The notes beneath the pieces are model-generated. The model saw only the letters and a list, made by a program, of their open reading frames with translations. It was not told where the DNA came from and did no database searches. A stretch of 45,098 nucleotides of DNA from a virus. The DNA lies in the IMG/VR virus record IMGVR_UViG_3300036785_001381, positions 1 to 45,098 of that record, one strand, 5' to 3'. The first letter of the stretch is position 1; each line of letters begins with the position of its first letter. A program made the position numbers and the translations under genes. Below, in pieces: positions 26,093 through 33,847 of this stretch.

Positions 26093-26619
26093 TTATCCAG
26101 CCCCCAGCATGCCAGCTCTGATTCTTGATCTCGGCGCAACACCTGGCCGAAACAGTTATTTGAGCGGATCCGGCAATCCCGGCCGCCGTCATAAATCCAG
26201 CGCCTGATTTCGCGGCATGCACCAGGGCGGTCCCCAGCATTCAGCTTTTTGTAAAACGTGGAGGTGAAGCATTTTGCCGGGCCAATGTTCCAGGGGCAGA
26301 ATGAGGCGATCCCGACTTTCTGTGGTTCAGTCAGCGTTACCTTGATGTTGCGGTCTACCCAGTCGAGCGCCTTTTTCTGCTCGGCCGCGTCAATCCGTTT
26401 GCACTGTTCGGCAGACAACCGCATACCCTTCACAACCTTTTGACCGTTGACCATTGTCACGCCGCCGCAAATTGTCCAGATGCCGACACCATCCTGATAG
26501 GCGTTAAGACGCTGGCCTTCTTTCTCTTCTTGAAACTGCGCCATCATCACCGGGGCCGATGCGCCGGCGGCGATCAGCGCCAACATCGCGGCACTGAGTT
26601 TTGTTTTTACCGAAGCCAC
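26089..26619 (-). CDS. SAR endolysin (T4-type lysozyme, GH24)
   Basis: A 176-residue lysozyme of the phage 21 R type. The N-terminus (residues 8-28, LSAAMLALIAAGASAPVMMAQ) is a weakly hydrophobic Ala/Gly-rich segment typical of a signal-anchor-release domain, which keeps the enzyme tethered and inactive until the membrane is depolarised. The catalytic set Glu34, Asp43 and Thr49 has spacing of 9 and 6, matching T4 lysozyme (11, 20, 26). Several Cys are present that may take part in disulfide switching. It overlaps the holin stop by one base. Confidence 0.93.
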   Translation of the reverse strand: MASVKTKLSAAMLALIAAGASAPVMMAQFQEEKEGQRLNAYQDGVGIWTICGGVTMVNGQKVVKGMRLSAEQCKRIDAAEQKKALDWVDRNIKVTLTEPQKVGIASFCPWNIGPAKCFTSTFYKKLNAGDRPGACREIRRWIYDGGRDCRIRSNNCFGQVLRRDQESELACWGLDK

Positions 26620-26882
26620 TACTCACCCCCTATCAGGTCTACATCCTGAGCGCTGATGTTCTTGGTGGAGCGGTCAATCAGGTACATTTTGAGCAGTCTT
26701 TCTCGCCGACATCTGAACCAAACTCCGACGACGCACCCTATGACAGAGCTGAGAATGCCGACGAAAATACCGATCACCATCCACTCGCTGGGCGAAAAAT
26801 AATTAATCGCCCCGAGCAGCAGGCCAATCAGCCAGCCACCATGTGTGGCGCTATCTGCAATTTTTTCCGGCATGGTTCTCAT
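26619..26882 (-). CDS. Pinholin-like class II holin (S21-type)
   Basis: An 87-residue holin with two membrane helices: about residues 14-29 (HGGWLIGLLLGAINYF) and 33-54 (EWMVIGIFVGILSSVIGCVVGVWF), joined by the SPSEW turn seen in phage 21 S. The C-terminus is charged (RCRRERLL). The start reads Met-Arg-Thr-Met, a dual-start arrangement: the longer form (start 26882) carries an extra Arg and would act as antiholin, the shorter form (start 26873) as active pinholin. It precedes the SAR endolysin, its usual partner. Confidence 0.88.
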   Translation of the reverse strand: MRTMPEKIADSATHGGWLIGLLLGAINYFSPSEWMVIGIFVGILSSVIGCVVGVWFRCRRERLLKMYLIDRSTKNISAQDVDLIGGE

Positions 26883-27153
26883 ACCTCCCCCTTCCGGGGA
26901 TCTTTCCCGGTACCGGGTTATGGATAGGGTTCAGCCACCAGCCGTAAACGAGTTGGCGATAAGGGGATGCCAGGTGTGTGTCGAATGTTAGCTGGGGCTG
27001 AAATGCAAAAGCCCCGGCGATTAGGCCAGGGCTATATAGGAGTGCCGGTCTTTCCCGGCGGTCACTTCACATCGAGGGGCGCACTTAGAAACTCCCCACC
27101 AAAGGGTTCGATAGTGCGTATCAAAACTAAATGCGCCCTTCTGCTGCTCAGTG
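26883..27153. other. Late leader region between doc and holin
   Basis: A 271-base gap without a convincing gene. On the - strand a GC-rich stem (AGCCCTGGC...GCCGGGGCT) followed by TTTT lies at 27007-27035, a terminator candidate at the place where a Q-dependent leader terminator could sit ahead of the lysis genes. An inverted repeat GGGCGCA/TGCGCCC lies at about 27073-27138. No -35/-10 pair for the late promoter could be identified with confidence. Confidence 0.55.
27007..27035 (-). terminator. Terminator upstream of the lysis genes (possible Q target)
   Basis: On the - strand AGCCCTGGC, loop CTAATC-type, then GCCGGGGCT and TTTTGC form a nine-base stem with one G-T pair and a T run. It ends Phd-Doc transcription or is the leader terminator that Q overrides. 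Confidence 0.5.
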
Positions 27154-27561
27154 TTAAATATACTCTTCTGGGTAGTCTGCCATCAGATGATCTTCATAAT
27201 CAGAAAGGAGCATTAATGAAAAAGCAACATCACGCAGTTCCGCATTATCCATTGCAGCCATAACCGTCAGTTTGACCAATCTGAATGATGTGCCTAACTC
27301 AAAACCATTCATCATCAAAAAGATAGAAGCTGCCTGAAATGCCGTGCGCTTATTCGCATCATTGAAAGCATGCGCCTTGGCTATAGCTACAAGATACATA
27401 GCCGCAAGTGAAAAAATGTCATCACACTCTTCATAATGGTGCAGGGCGTGAATACGGTTCAACGCCCCTTCCAATCGATCCATATTTGGTTCGCCACTAT
27501 TTGGTAGCGTAGTCGATTGAATATCAATAACCTGCTCTGTAGTAAGGAAGTCAATAGCCAT
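27154..27561 (-). CDS. doc: Doc/Fic-domain toxin
   Basis: A 135-residue Doc-type toxin. It carries the Fic/Doc catalytic motif HAFNDANKR at residues 64-72, with the His, Phe, Asp/Asn and Lys-Arg positions of P1 Doc. Doc phosphorylates elongation factor Tu, which stops translation and is reversible. Length (P1 Doc 126 aa) fits. The ATG overlaps the stop of the antitoxin gene (ATG within TAATG), a typical antitoxin-first pair. It lies between Q and the lysis genes, a known moron-type spot in phages, but not part of the late assembly functions. Confidence 0.92.
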   Translation of the reverse strand: MAIDFLTTEQVIDIQSTTLPNSGEPNMDRLEGALNRIHALHHYEECDDIFSLAAMYLVAIAKAHAFNDANKRTAFQAASIFLMMNGFELGTSFRLVKLTVMAAMDNAELRDVAFSLMLLSDYEDHLMADYPEEYI

Positions 27562-27881
27562 TACTTATCTTCCAATGCTTTGATGATCCCTGCATGCTTC
27601 ATTCTGGTTTTTGTCTTTGCCTCTTGAAATGACACCTTCCCAGAACTTTGACTAAGGACGCTACCAGCCAGTTTCCTTGTTTTTACAGAGACATTACCAG
27701 CATTACCTTTAGGAATAGAAATCATCTGCTTTCCTACCCACGTTACAGAGCCAGACTTAACGGCAGAAATTGTTATATCTGGCCGGCCTCTTTGGGTGAT
27801 CGTAATGTCCTCACCATTCCGAAGCATGTCCAAAACATCGGCAAGCTCTTCTCTCATTTTTGTGTAGCTGATTTTTTTCAT
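27561..27881 (-). CDS. phd: Phd-type antitoxin
   Basis: A 106-residue antitoxin with the Phd/YefM-type N-terminal DNA-binding fold (MKKISYTKMREELADVLDM, then GEDITITQRGRPDITISA). Its C-terminus is Lys-rich and probably folds on Doc. The start at 27881 is supported by a GAGAGG ribosome site; an extended reading to 27920 is less likely. Phd neutralises Doc and, with Doc, represses its own promoter; a 14-base palindrome directly upstream is a good operator candidate. Confidence 0.85.
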   Translation of the reverse strand: MKKISYTKMREELADVLDMLRNGEDITITQRGRPDITISAVKSGSVTWVGKQMISIPKGNAGNVSVKTRKLAGSVLSQSSGKVSFQEAKTKTRMKHAGIIKALEDK

Positions 27882-27896
27882 GGTGAACCTCTCATT

Positions 27897-27910
27897 CTGT
27901 ACATGTACAG
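27897..27910. promoter_or_regulatory. Perfect 14-base palindrome, phd operator candidate
   Basis: CTGTACATGTACAG is a perfect palindrome starting sixteen bases upstream of the phd start codon. Phd-type antitoxins bind palindromes at this place. It resembles half of a LexA box by its CTGT...ACAG ends, but spacing is N6, not N8. Confidence 0.7.
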
Positions 27911-27946
27911 AGTAACACACCCCATGAATGGAACAACTATTCAGAT

Positions 27947-27974
27947 AACAAAAAACCCCGCCGAAGCGAGGTTT
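27947..27974 (-). terminator. Intrinsic terminator downstream of Q
   Basis: On the - strand a stem of AACCTCGC / GCGGGGTT with a TTCG loop followed by TTTTTT forms a good Rho-independent terminator about 75 bases downstream of the Q gene stop and upstream of phd. Confidence 0.78.
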
Positions 27975-28047
27975 TGCGCCATTTGCAATACTGGCAAAAT
28001 ATAAAATTAGGCTTAAATATGGCTCATTTTGTTCGGTTTTGCAAGTA

Positions 28048-28719
28048 TCATGATGCTAAATGTTTTGAACGTGATAAAACCCGCTTCTCTGCCGTGCCTC
28101 GTAATGCTTCCGCATCCAGTGATTCAGCCAACGACAAAAGCTTATTCCAGTGTCCACTGTAAGTTTCTGACCAGGTTGATTTACTCACCCCTGATAACTC
28201 AGCTAACCGAGTGTGGCTGTATTCTTCCGCCTGAGCAGCCCCCTTTGTATGGGCCACTTGTTGAACCGCTAACCAAACCAGGCTTTCTACTCGTTTACTG
28301 ACCTTCGCGGTGATTTTAACCTTTTGCCCTGCCTGCATCTGTTCCCAAACATACCGGCAGATGATTACCTGTCCTGTGAACTTGAGGTCATTCGCATAGC
28401 AATACCGGATCCACGCTTCTTTATGTGGTTCCAACATACCGACTGCACGGCGCCATGAACTGGTGCTATAAGTCAGTTCTTCCAACGGCGGGAATGGTTT
28501 TTTTCTGGCGCGGGTTTCTGTGCAATTTATCGGGTCTGTATCCTGGCTGACCATTCGCCCCCCAACCTCAACGATTCGTACTCGCTTGCGTTTGATCCTT
28601 GTTGTGTTGGCCATAGCCGACTCCTCAAATGCCGCCAGTTGGCCTTTGCCTGTCCGCCATATATCTGCCAGAGCAATCGACAACGCACCACGGACATATT
28701 CCAAATATTGTTGATTCAT
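28048..28719 (-). CDS. Q: Late antitermination protein Q
   Basis: A 223-residue protein of the phage antitermination Q family (lambda/21/82-type). The start at 28719 (MNQQYLEYVRGALSIALADI) overlaps the DUF968 gene stop (ATGA); the longer reading seen upstream overlaps that gene by >100 bases. The C-terminal half holds a helix-turn-helix-like block (YSHTRLAELSGVSKSTWSETY). Q binds near the late promoter and makes RNA polymerase read through terminators; all lysis and structural genes lie downstream in this direction. The last gene of the early operon. Confidence 0.85.
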   Translation of the reverse strand: MNQQYLEYVRGALSIALADIWRTGKGQLAAFEESAMANTTRIKRKRVRIVEVGGRMVSQDTDPINCTETRARKKPFPPLEELTYSTSSWRRAVGMLEPHKEAWIRYCYANDLKFTGQVIICRYVWEQMQAGQKVKITAKVSKRVESLVWLAVQQVAHTKGAAQAEEYSHTRLAELSGVSKSTWSETYSGHWNKLLSLAESLDAEALRGTAEKRVLSRSKHLAS

Positions 28720-29756
28720 TGCTTTGCCCCGCGTTTGTTTTCCGTGCTGATCGCCCCAATACCAAATGCCTTGTTCAGCGTGCGCACCAGGTGGAATAAC
28801 TGGCTGCCGTGCTTGGCCTCCCATGCAGCCACATCTTCATGCAGCTTGTCATGGCACTCACGGGTCAGGGGGATGGTGAAAATGTCGTGTGGTTTGGTAC
28901 CAGTGCCGCCAAGCCCATGATCGATAATGTGGTGTGGGTCGTCTGCCGGTCGGTTGCAACCGCAGCAGCATTTCTGCGACTTCACCCACTGGGTGTATTT
29001 CTCGCACTCCCAGCGGGTCAGCTTCGGCCGCAGCATAAAACCAGCTGGTGGCTCGGGGTCGACATCGACGGTCAATACCGGTTTAACCTTCTCCACGTAC
29101 TCGTTAATGATCGCCTGTGGGGCCCTCTCCCAAACAATGTCTGCCTCTTTCCGCGTTCCCGTTGGAATAGTGGCAGCAGGAAAACGAAGGGAGAAACGAG
29201 CGACAGCATCAGGCAACAGATCGGACACCTGTTTCAGCACAGCCCACCAGCACAACTCGGGCAGGCTCAGCTGGTGGGCTTCACCAAACATGAAATGCGA
29301 GCGGGCGCGGTAAACAACCCAATCCGCAACGTTCTGTTCAGCCAGGGCATCCAACGCCGGCAAAGTTTGTTCCCGCAGGCGGTGCTCATGGTGCCAGCAC
29401 ATACGGATCGGGCGGCCGCCATAATCCAGGATATCAATATTGTGGTGGTGGTAATCATCGCTGGCGTCAGTCCACTGGCAACCAGTACCACGCAACACCC
29501 ATTCTTTCAGGCCTGCAATACCACCAGCAGCGTCTATAACCCGCTCATGCTGGAAAAACGATGACAACCGCGGGTCAGCAGCCAGGCTCTGGTCTACTGC
29601 TGGAAGCAGGCCCGATGGCAGCGGTTTCAACTCGTCAGGTTCGTTGGCGATCAGCAGCCGCGCACGACCACTGAAATAATGCAGCAAGTCACTGCCTGGA
29701 CGCAGTAGCACAACGCCCAGTTCACGCTGCAGGTAAGGGGTAAGTAACATCCTCAC
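28716..29756 (-). CDS. DUF968 phage protein with HNH-like C-terminus
   Basis: A 346-residue protein of the DUF968 phage family. The N-terminal part (MLLTPYLQRELGVVLLRPG) and the MCWHHEH motif are typical; near the C-terminus a Cys-rich, His-rich block (CCCGCNRPADDPHH, followed by HDIFTIPLTRECHDKLH) resembles an HNH-type metal site. It occurs in early operons of lambdoid phages, upstream of Q, in the place of nin-region recombination proteins. A nuclease role in recombination is inferred. It overlaps the methyltransferase gene by four bases. Confidence 0.85.
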   Translation of the reverse strand: MRMLLTPYLQRELGVVLLRPGSDLLHYFSGRARLLIANEPDELKPLPSGLLPAVDQSLAADPRLSSFFQHERVIDAAGGIAGLKEWVLRGTGCQWTDASDDYHHHNIDILDYGGRPIRMCWHHEHRLREQTLPALDALAEQNVADWVVYRARSHFMFGEAHQLSLPELCWWAVLKQVSDLLPDAVARFSLRFPAATIPTGTRKEADIVWERAPQAIINEYVEKVKPVLTVDVDPEPPAGFMLRPKLTRWECEKYTQWVKSQKCCCGCNRPADDPHHIIDHGLGGTGTKPHDIFTIPLTRECHDKLHEDVAAWEAKHGSQLFHLVRTLNKAFGIGAISTENKRGAKQ

Positions 29757-31474
29757 GCGGCCACCTCTTTGCGCTCAATGCACAGCTCTGGCAGATTGGC
29801 ACGCACAAGTGCTTCGGCAAATGGTGGTGGTACTGCATTACCGCAGCGTGCTACCTGTTGGGCTTTCGAATACTTCTTGCCACGATAGTCGCGGTCGATG
29901 ATGTACCAATCAGGAAACCCCTGCGCCCTGTACAACTCACGTGGCTCAAGCATGCGCATGCAAATATCGACGATGACGTAATCACCAACGCGCAAATATT
30001 GCAGGCGCGGGGCCGGGAACAAATGGCTGTTGTCCGGCACATCGCTGAATTTATCCATCATGCGAGTACACCACCAGGCACCGTAGCGTTGTTCATCCGT
30101 TAACGGTTCCAGTTCACACTGTGTTTCAGTGAGAGCCAGGCGATCTTTGGTTGTGACTGCAGGGGCTGGCCCATCAACGCTAATGGCGGATGCCGTACCG
30201 TAATACTTCGTCAGAAATGCTTGTACATGACCAATGTGATTTCCGCTGGCGGTGAGCGTGGGTACTGGTGTAAGCGTAGGCTTACCATCCCGACAGGTGC
30301 CGCGTAGTTGCACCAAGTGCGACGTGCAAATTGCAGTATGTGACTCTGTAGTTACCGACTGCCGCACTACCACAGGCGCAGCGATGGCAAAGCCGTGAGT
30401 CCGTGTTACGGTTTGCAGCGGGTCACGTCCTGAGTGGCCACGGAAGCAATCGTACTTACTCAGATTTGAGGTGTGATTGCACTTCACCACAAACGGTTCA
30501 ATCAGCAGGTGCTCAGCTTTACTTGTGACTGTCGTAAGCGGATCCAGGGTGGAATACTGACGCCCATCACCGCCGAAGCCTGTTTGTCCTATTTGAACGA
30601 TGAACGGATCAGCACAGTCCAGAACGAAGCGTTGCATACCCTTCACGATGCGACGCAACGTGTTGTCAGCCAGATCCTTCTTGCGACCGAATATGCTGCG
30701 AGTTGAGATCGACCAGTCTATGCAATCAGCCGTTGTTGGCTCGGCTTTAAACTGACCTTTCCGCACCGCTGCTGATTTCCGATGATCATGCGTCTGCGCC
30801 GGCCAGCGAATGGGTTGTCCATCGCGCCGAATAACCATGAAGAAGCGCTTTCTGATCGTCGGCGTGCCGATAAGGTTCGCCCGGAGCTCACGGTAATCTA
30901 CGTTGTACCCTAACCCCGCCACCAGGCGACACCGGTCATCACTACCGGCTGCAATGCCGAGCACTTCGCAGCACTCATCAAGTGCAGGGTGATCGGTGGC
31001 AATACCGGTTGATAGCATGGAGACAAACGCCTTGAATGTTTCCCCCTTACGCGCTGGGCATGGGTACCCTTTGCCTTCTGCATCGATAATCAGCGGGCCC
31101 CACGTCTTAAACTCTTCCACATTCTCCAGCATGCCGCAGCGAAAACCGGTACGCAGCGCCCAACGAATGACAATCCAGGCCAAGCCGCGGATCTCTTTTT
31201 TCACAGGGGTACCGCCCTTCGCTTTGCTGAAGTGACGACAGTCAGGGCTGAACCAAGCTAAATCGACCGGACGCCCTGCGGTGGCCGTAACAGGGTCAAT
31301 GTCGAAGACAGACTCGCAATAGTGCAGCGTGTCTGGGTGGTTGGTCGTATGCATAGCGATAGCGTTTTCATCATGGTTAATCGCAATATCAACGCTGCGC
31401 CCTGTCGCCATCTCAATTCCGGTACTCGCGCCACCACCACCTGCAAAATTATCTACAATCAGTCCCTTAATCAT
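29753..31474 (-). CDS. Phage C5-cytosine DNA methyltransferase
   Basis: A 573-residue C5-MTase. Motif I (DNFAGGGGAS, residues 8-17), motif IV with the catalytic Cys (SPDCRHFSKAKGG, Cys79), motif VI (LENVEEF, 116-122), motif VIII (RKRFFMVIRR) and motif X (GNAVPPPFAEALV) are all in order. The usual Pro-Cys is replaced by Pro-Asp-Cys, a variant I associate with phage-borne members. It probably protects phage DNA from host restriction. It overlaps the adenine methyltransferase gene by four bases. Confidence 0.92.
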   Translation of the reverse strand: MIKGLIVDNFAGGGGASTGIEMATGRSVDIAINHDENAIAMHTTNHPDTLHYCESVFDIDPVTATAGRPVDLAWFSPDCRHFSKAKGGTPVKKEIRGLAWIVIRWALRTGFRCGMLENVEEFKTWGPLIIDAEGKGYPCPARKGETFKAFVSMLSTGIATDHPALDECCEVLGIAAGSDDRCRLVAGLGYNVDYRELRANLIGTPTIRKRFFMVIRRDGQPIRWPAQTHDHRKSAAVRKGQFKAEPTTADCIDWSISTRSIFGRKKDLADNTLRRIVKGMQRFVLDCADPFIVQIGQTGFGGDGRQYSTLDPLTTVTSKAEHLLIEPFVVKCNHTSNLSKYDCFRGHSGRDPLQTVTRTHGFAIAAPVVVRQSVTTESHTAICTSHLVQLRGTCRDGKPTLTPVPTLTASGNHIGHVQAFLTKYYGTASAISVDGPAPAVTTKDRLALTETQCELEPLTDEQRYGAWWCTRMMDKFSDVPDNSHLFPAPRLQYLRVGDYVIVDICMRMLEPRELYRAQGFPDWYIIDRDYRGKKYSKAQQVARCGNAVPPPFAEALVRANLPELCIERKEVAA

Positions 31475-32337
31475 GCCATTGCTCCCATAGCGGTGGTTAG
31501 CGTAGTCACAGTCTGGATAATTGCCGCTTCCGGTACACCTTCCAGCTTCAAGCGATTGATATGGTTACGCAGTTTGTTCTGAAGGTGATCAGGTAATGTG
31601 TTGGCAGCGATAACTTGTCCAAACAGGCAATGCACCTCTGCTGGCCAGATTGCTACCGACGAATCAGGAATATTTTCAGGAATAATTTGTGGTTGAGATT
31701 GTGGCACTAACCGTTCAGCCTCACGGCGGATCTGAGCAAGAAATGCAGACCCCTGGGCTTCTAACTGGCTACGGCTGATATAGCTGGTGGCCGGGCCATT
31801 CCACGTTTTATCGAATACAACGACTGCGCCAGCAAAGAATGCTCCGGTGGGCACCTGCTTTTCATCTGCCGGAACAAACCATTTCGGCACATCGAATCCA
31901 ACACGTCCGCGGATGAACGCAACATGGTCAGCTTGCTCAGGCCACCAGGTTTCCGATGTTGCGGCCTTAATCAGAAAAACGTACCGTCCGCCCAGCTCAC
32001 GCATGGCCATCGTATGCGCCATGATGTGTAGCATGCCGGTGATGTATTGCCCCTCATGCTGCTGAGCGCGGGAATATGGCGGATTGCCGAAAGCAGCACC
32101 GTGCAACTCCACCAGCCGCGCTGACCAGTCCTGAGTGAGGGCATTATCTTCTGCCGTGTAGAATGCCGGGCACTTACTGTTATCACCGTCGGTGAACAGA
32201 TCCAGCACCAGCGGGCCGAACATCGCATTAATCCCCCAAAACAGGGCGTCGGGAGTACACCACTGATCGCCAACCTCTTTCAGCTGGTGGGCTGGTTGTT
32301 CACGTAAAGTGACAAGGTTTTCACAATAATTGCTCAC
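31471..32337 (-). CDS. Phage N6-adenine DNA methyltransferase
   Basis: A 288-residue protein of the phage N-6-adenine methyltransferase family (Dam-like). The catalytic motif NPPY lies at 85-88, preceded by the AdoMet region (PLVLDLFTDGDNSKCPAFYT) and the conserved QWCTPDALFWGIN entry segment (about 25-38). Expression next to the C5 enzyme points to dual DNA protection or regulation. It overlaps both neighbours by four bases, so the block O-type protein / 80 aa / N6A / C5 / DUF968 / Q is fully coupled. Confidence 0.92.
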   Translation of the reverse strand: MSNYCENLVTLREQPAHQLKEVGDQWCTPDALFWGINAMFGPLVLDLFTDGDNSKCPAFYTAEDNALTQDWSARLVELHGAAFGNPPYSRAQQHEGQYITGMLHIMAHTMAMRELGGRYVFLIKAATSETWWPEQADHVAFIRGRVGFDVPKWFVPADEKQVPTGAFFAGAVVVFDKTWNGPATSYISRSQLEAQGSAFLAQIRREAERLVPQSQPQIIPENIPDSSVAIWPAEVHCLFGQVIAANTLPDHLQNKLRNHINRLKLEGVPEAAIIQTVTTLTTAMGAMA

Positions 32338-32576
32338 AGGATCCCCCTTTGCTGTTCAGCAGTGGCCAGCAGCTTGATGAAGCGATAACGCGCCTCAATG
32401 TTGAATTGGGTCATTACGCTCACCCAGTTGCGTTCCCGGGCGATACGACGCAGATCCTGATCATCAGCCCAATGCCCGCGCAAATACCGCAATGACCACC
32501 AGCGGCGAACCTGTTGCAGCATGGCCACCAGCGGGAATACGGTTACGCCTAAAATTTGATGTGTTGCTGGTTTCAT
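32334..32576 (-). CDS. Small hypothetical protein after the replication gene
   Basis: An 80-residue basic protein with many Trp, Arg and hydrophobic residues (QVRRWWSLRYLRGHW). It overlaps both the O-type gene and the adenine methyltransferase gene by four bases. A lambda P-type helicase loader or a DnaC-like gene would be expected here but is not seen; this protein is too short to be one and I do not recognise a family. Confidence 0.6.
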   Translation of the reverse strand: MKPATHQILGVTVFPLVAMLQQVRRWWSLRYLRGHWADDQDLRRIARERNWVSVMTQFNIEARYRFIKLLATAEQQRGIL

Positions 32577-33670
32577 CCTGCCAATCTCCCCAAATCGTTT
32601 TCACTGGCTTGGTCCACGGCCTTACCCCAAATCCCTGCCCATGCCTTTCTGGCGTCGTAGTCGGTCATACGCCCCAAGGAGCCGGCCATTTGCTGGGCTA
32701 TATGTTCAACCTCATTGCGTGGCTTGCGGCGCTGGGTCACGATTCGCAGGTAGGCATCATCGCGGGCGGTGGTGTCCAATTTCTGGACCTTGGGCAGATC
32801 GTCAGCACGAAACTCCTTGACCTTGATGTAGCAGTTCTCAGTGATCAGGTAGTCGAAATCCTTCTTGCGCCAAGTCTTGCCGCTGTTCGTGTCTGGCCGG
32901 TCTTCCAGCATCCACTGGCATTTTTTGGCGATGTAACGCAGGTAAGCGCCCCACTTGTCCTGGTTCAGGTCGTAATCCTTCCAGAGTTTGCGCAGCACCT
33001 TCCGGCGGCCATCAGTGATTTTGAGAACCTTTGGCATCGTGGGCAGCGTAGCGTGGAATACGTCCAGCACGGCTTGGTAGTCGATTTTCAGAGAATCATC
33101 CGCTTGCGGGTCGGCTGGCTCAGCCAGTTGACCAACAGGTTTTATGATCTGTTTGTTTTGATCTGTGTACTGATCTGTATAGAGATAGGATTCCGCAGAA
33201 TCGCGGCATTGTTCCTGCACTTCTGCGTTTTCCATTCCGTGATTCTGCGTAATGGATTCCGTAACTTCGCGTTTTCCATTCCGTGATTCTGCGGATTCCA
33301 CTATTGGCGGGAAAATCAGTGCAATTAGCTTGTCGCCATCGATACGATAATGATTCTTCGGGGTGCCATTTACCTTACGGGTAGATACTTCAATAACACC
33401 CGGCAAATACTTCTTGCGAAGCTTGCTGACAACGCGCTGCACCTGGTCTTCACTGACCCCGCGCAATTCACTTGCAAGCTCTTCATGCGTCTTGTAAAAC
33501 CAGCCATCATCTTGTGAAGACTTCCCAGTCCAGAACACCAGCTGATTCAGCACGGCGGCCAAAGCAAAGGACTGCTGATCACTGGAAAAGAAATCCAAGT
33601 AAGGACCAGGGATCACAATGCAGTTCTTCTGCCCAGACATGGCCTGAACAACTTCAAATATTCTGCTCAT
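32573..33670 (-). CDS. O-type replication initiation protein with internal origin
   Basis: A 365-residue replisome-organiser-type protein. The N-terminal ~100 residues form a winged-helix pattern (QSFALAAVLNQLVFWTGKSS, FYKTHEELASELRGVSEDQVQRVVSKLRKKYL) like other phage replication O proteins. A disordered, Glu/Asp/Asn-rich linker (about 120-190) is encoded by the iteron region, and the C-terminal domain (KITDGRRKVLRKLWKDY) is a typical DnaB/loader interaction region. The iterons lie within its own gene, exactly as in lambda. It overlaps DUF4222 by four bases. No helicase gene follows, so host DnaB is the likely partner. Confidence 0.85.
   Translation of the reverse strand: MSRIFEVVQAMSGQKNCIVIPGPYLDFFSSDQQSFALAAVLNQLVFWTGKSSQDDGWFYKTHEELASELRGVSEDQVQRVVSKLRKKYLPGVIEVSTRKVNGTPKNHYRIDGDKLIALIFPPIVESAESRNGKREVTESITQNHGMENAEVQEQCRDSAESYLYTDQYTDQNKQIIKPVGQLAEPADPQADDSLKIDYQAVLDVFHATLPTMPKVLKITDGRRKVLRKLWKDYDLNQDKWGAYLRYIAKKCQWMLEDRPDTNSGKTWRKKDFDYLITENCYIKVKEFRADDLPKVQKLDTTARDDAYLRIVTQRRKPRNEVEHIAQQMAGSLGRMTDYDARKAWAGIWGKAVDQASENDLGRLAG
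33131..33189. other. AT-rich tract with three TGATCTGT repeats beside iterons
   Basis: Bases 33143-33180 are AT-rich and contain three close copies of TGATCTGT. They lie directly next to the iterons. In lambda the unwinding tract is also AT-rich and adjacent to iterons. Confidence 0.6.
33190..33293. repeat. Five 22-bp-spaced iterons; candidate origin of replication
   Basis: A 16-base element of the form ATTCCGTGATTCTGCG is present twice exactly (33234-33249, 33278-33293) and with changes at 33256-33271 (ATTCCGTAACTTCGCG), 33190-33205 (ATTCCGCAGAATCGCG) and 33212-33227 (end TTCTGCG). Start distances are 22 bases each, two helix turns. The perfect copies sit in a longer 25-base direct repeat (33225-33249 and 33269-33293). 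The array lies in the O-type gene, as lambda iterons do. Confidence 0.82.
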
Positions 33671-33846
33671 ACGTCAAACCTGATAAATCGTGACCGGAAA
33701 ATAATCATCGCTGTGGTGATCGCCCATTCTTGCCCTACCGGGCTATAGGTAACCGTTTCGCGTTCCGGATCAGTGCTATGCACCAGCACCACTGCGTGAT
33801 TGCGGTCGCGGTAGTGGCAGCCAGCCTGTATAAGTAAATTCGCCAT
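33667..33846 (-). CDS. DUF4222-type small phage protein
   Basis: A 59-residue protein beginning MANLLIQAGCHYRDRNHAVV and continuing with YSPVGQEWAITTAMI, typical of the DUF4222 family of lambdoid phage early proteins. It overlaps the O-type gene by four bases. Function unknown. The gene is short and easily missed. Confidence 0.72.
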   Translation of the reverse strand: MANLLIQAGCHYRDRNHAVVLVHSTDPERETVTYSPVGQEWAITTAMIIFRSRFIRFDV

Positions 33847-33847
33847 A

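Noticed and set aside
27897-27910. CTGTACATGTACAG as LexA box
   Set aside because: The spacing between CTGT and ACAG is six, not eight; it suits a Phd operator better.
32492-33286. Long + strand frame opposite the O-type gene
   Set aside because: It is a shadow of the O-type gene; the iteron region gives low-complexity translation and no ribosome site.
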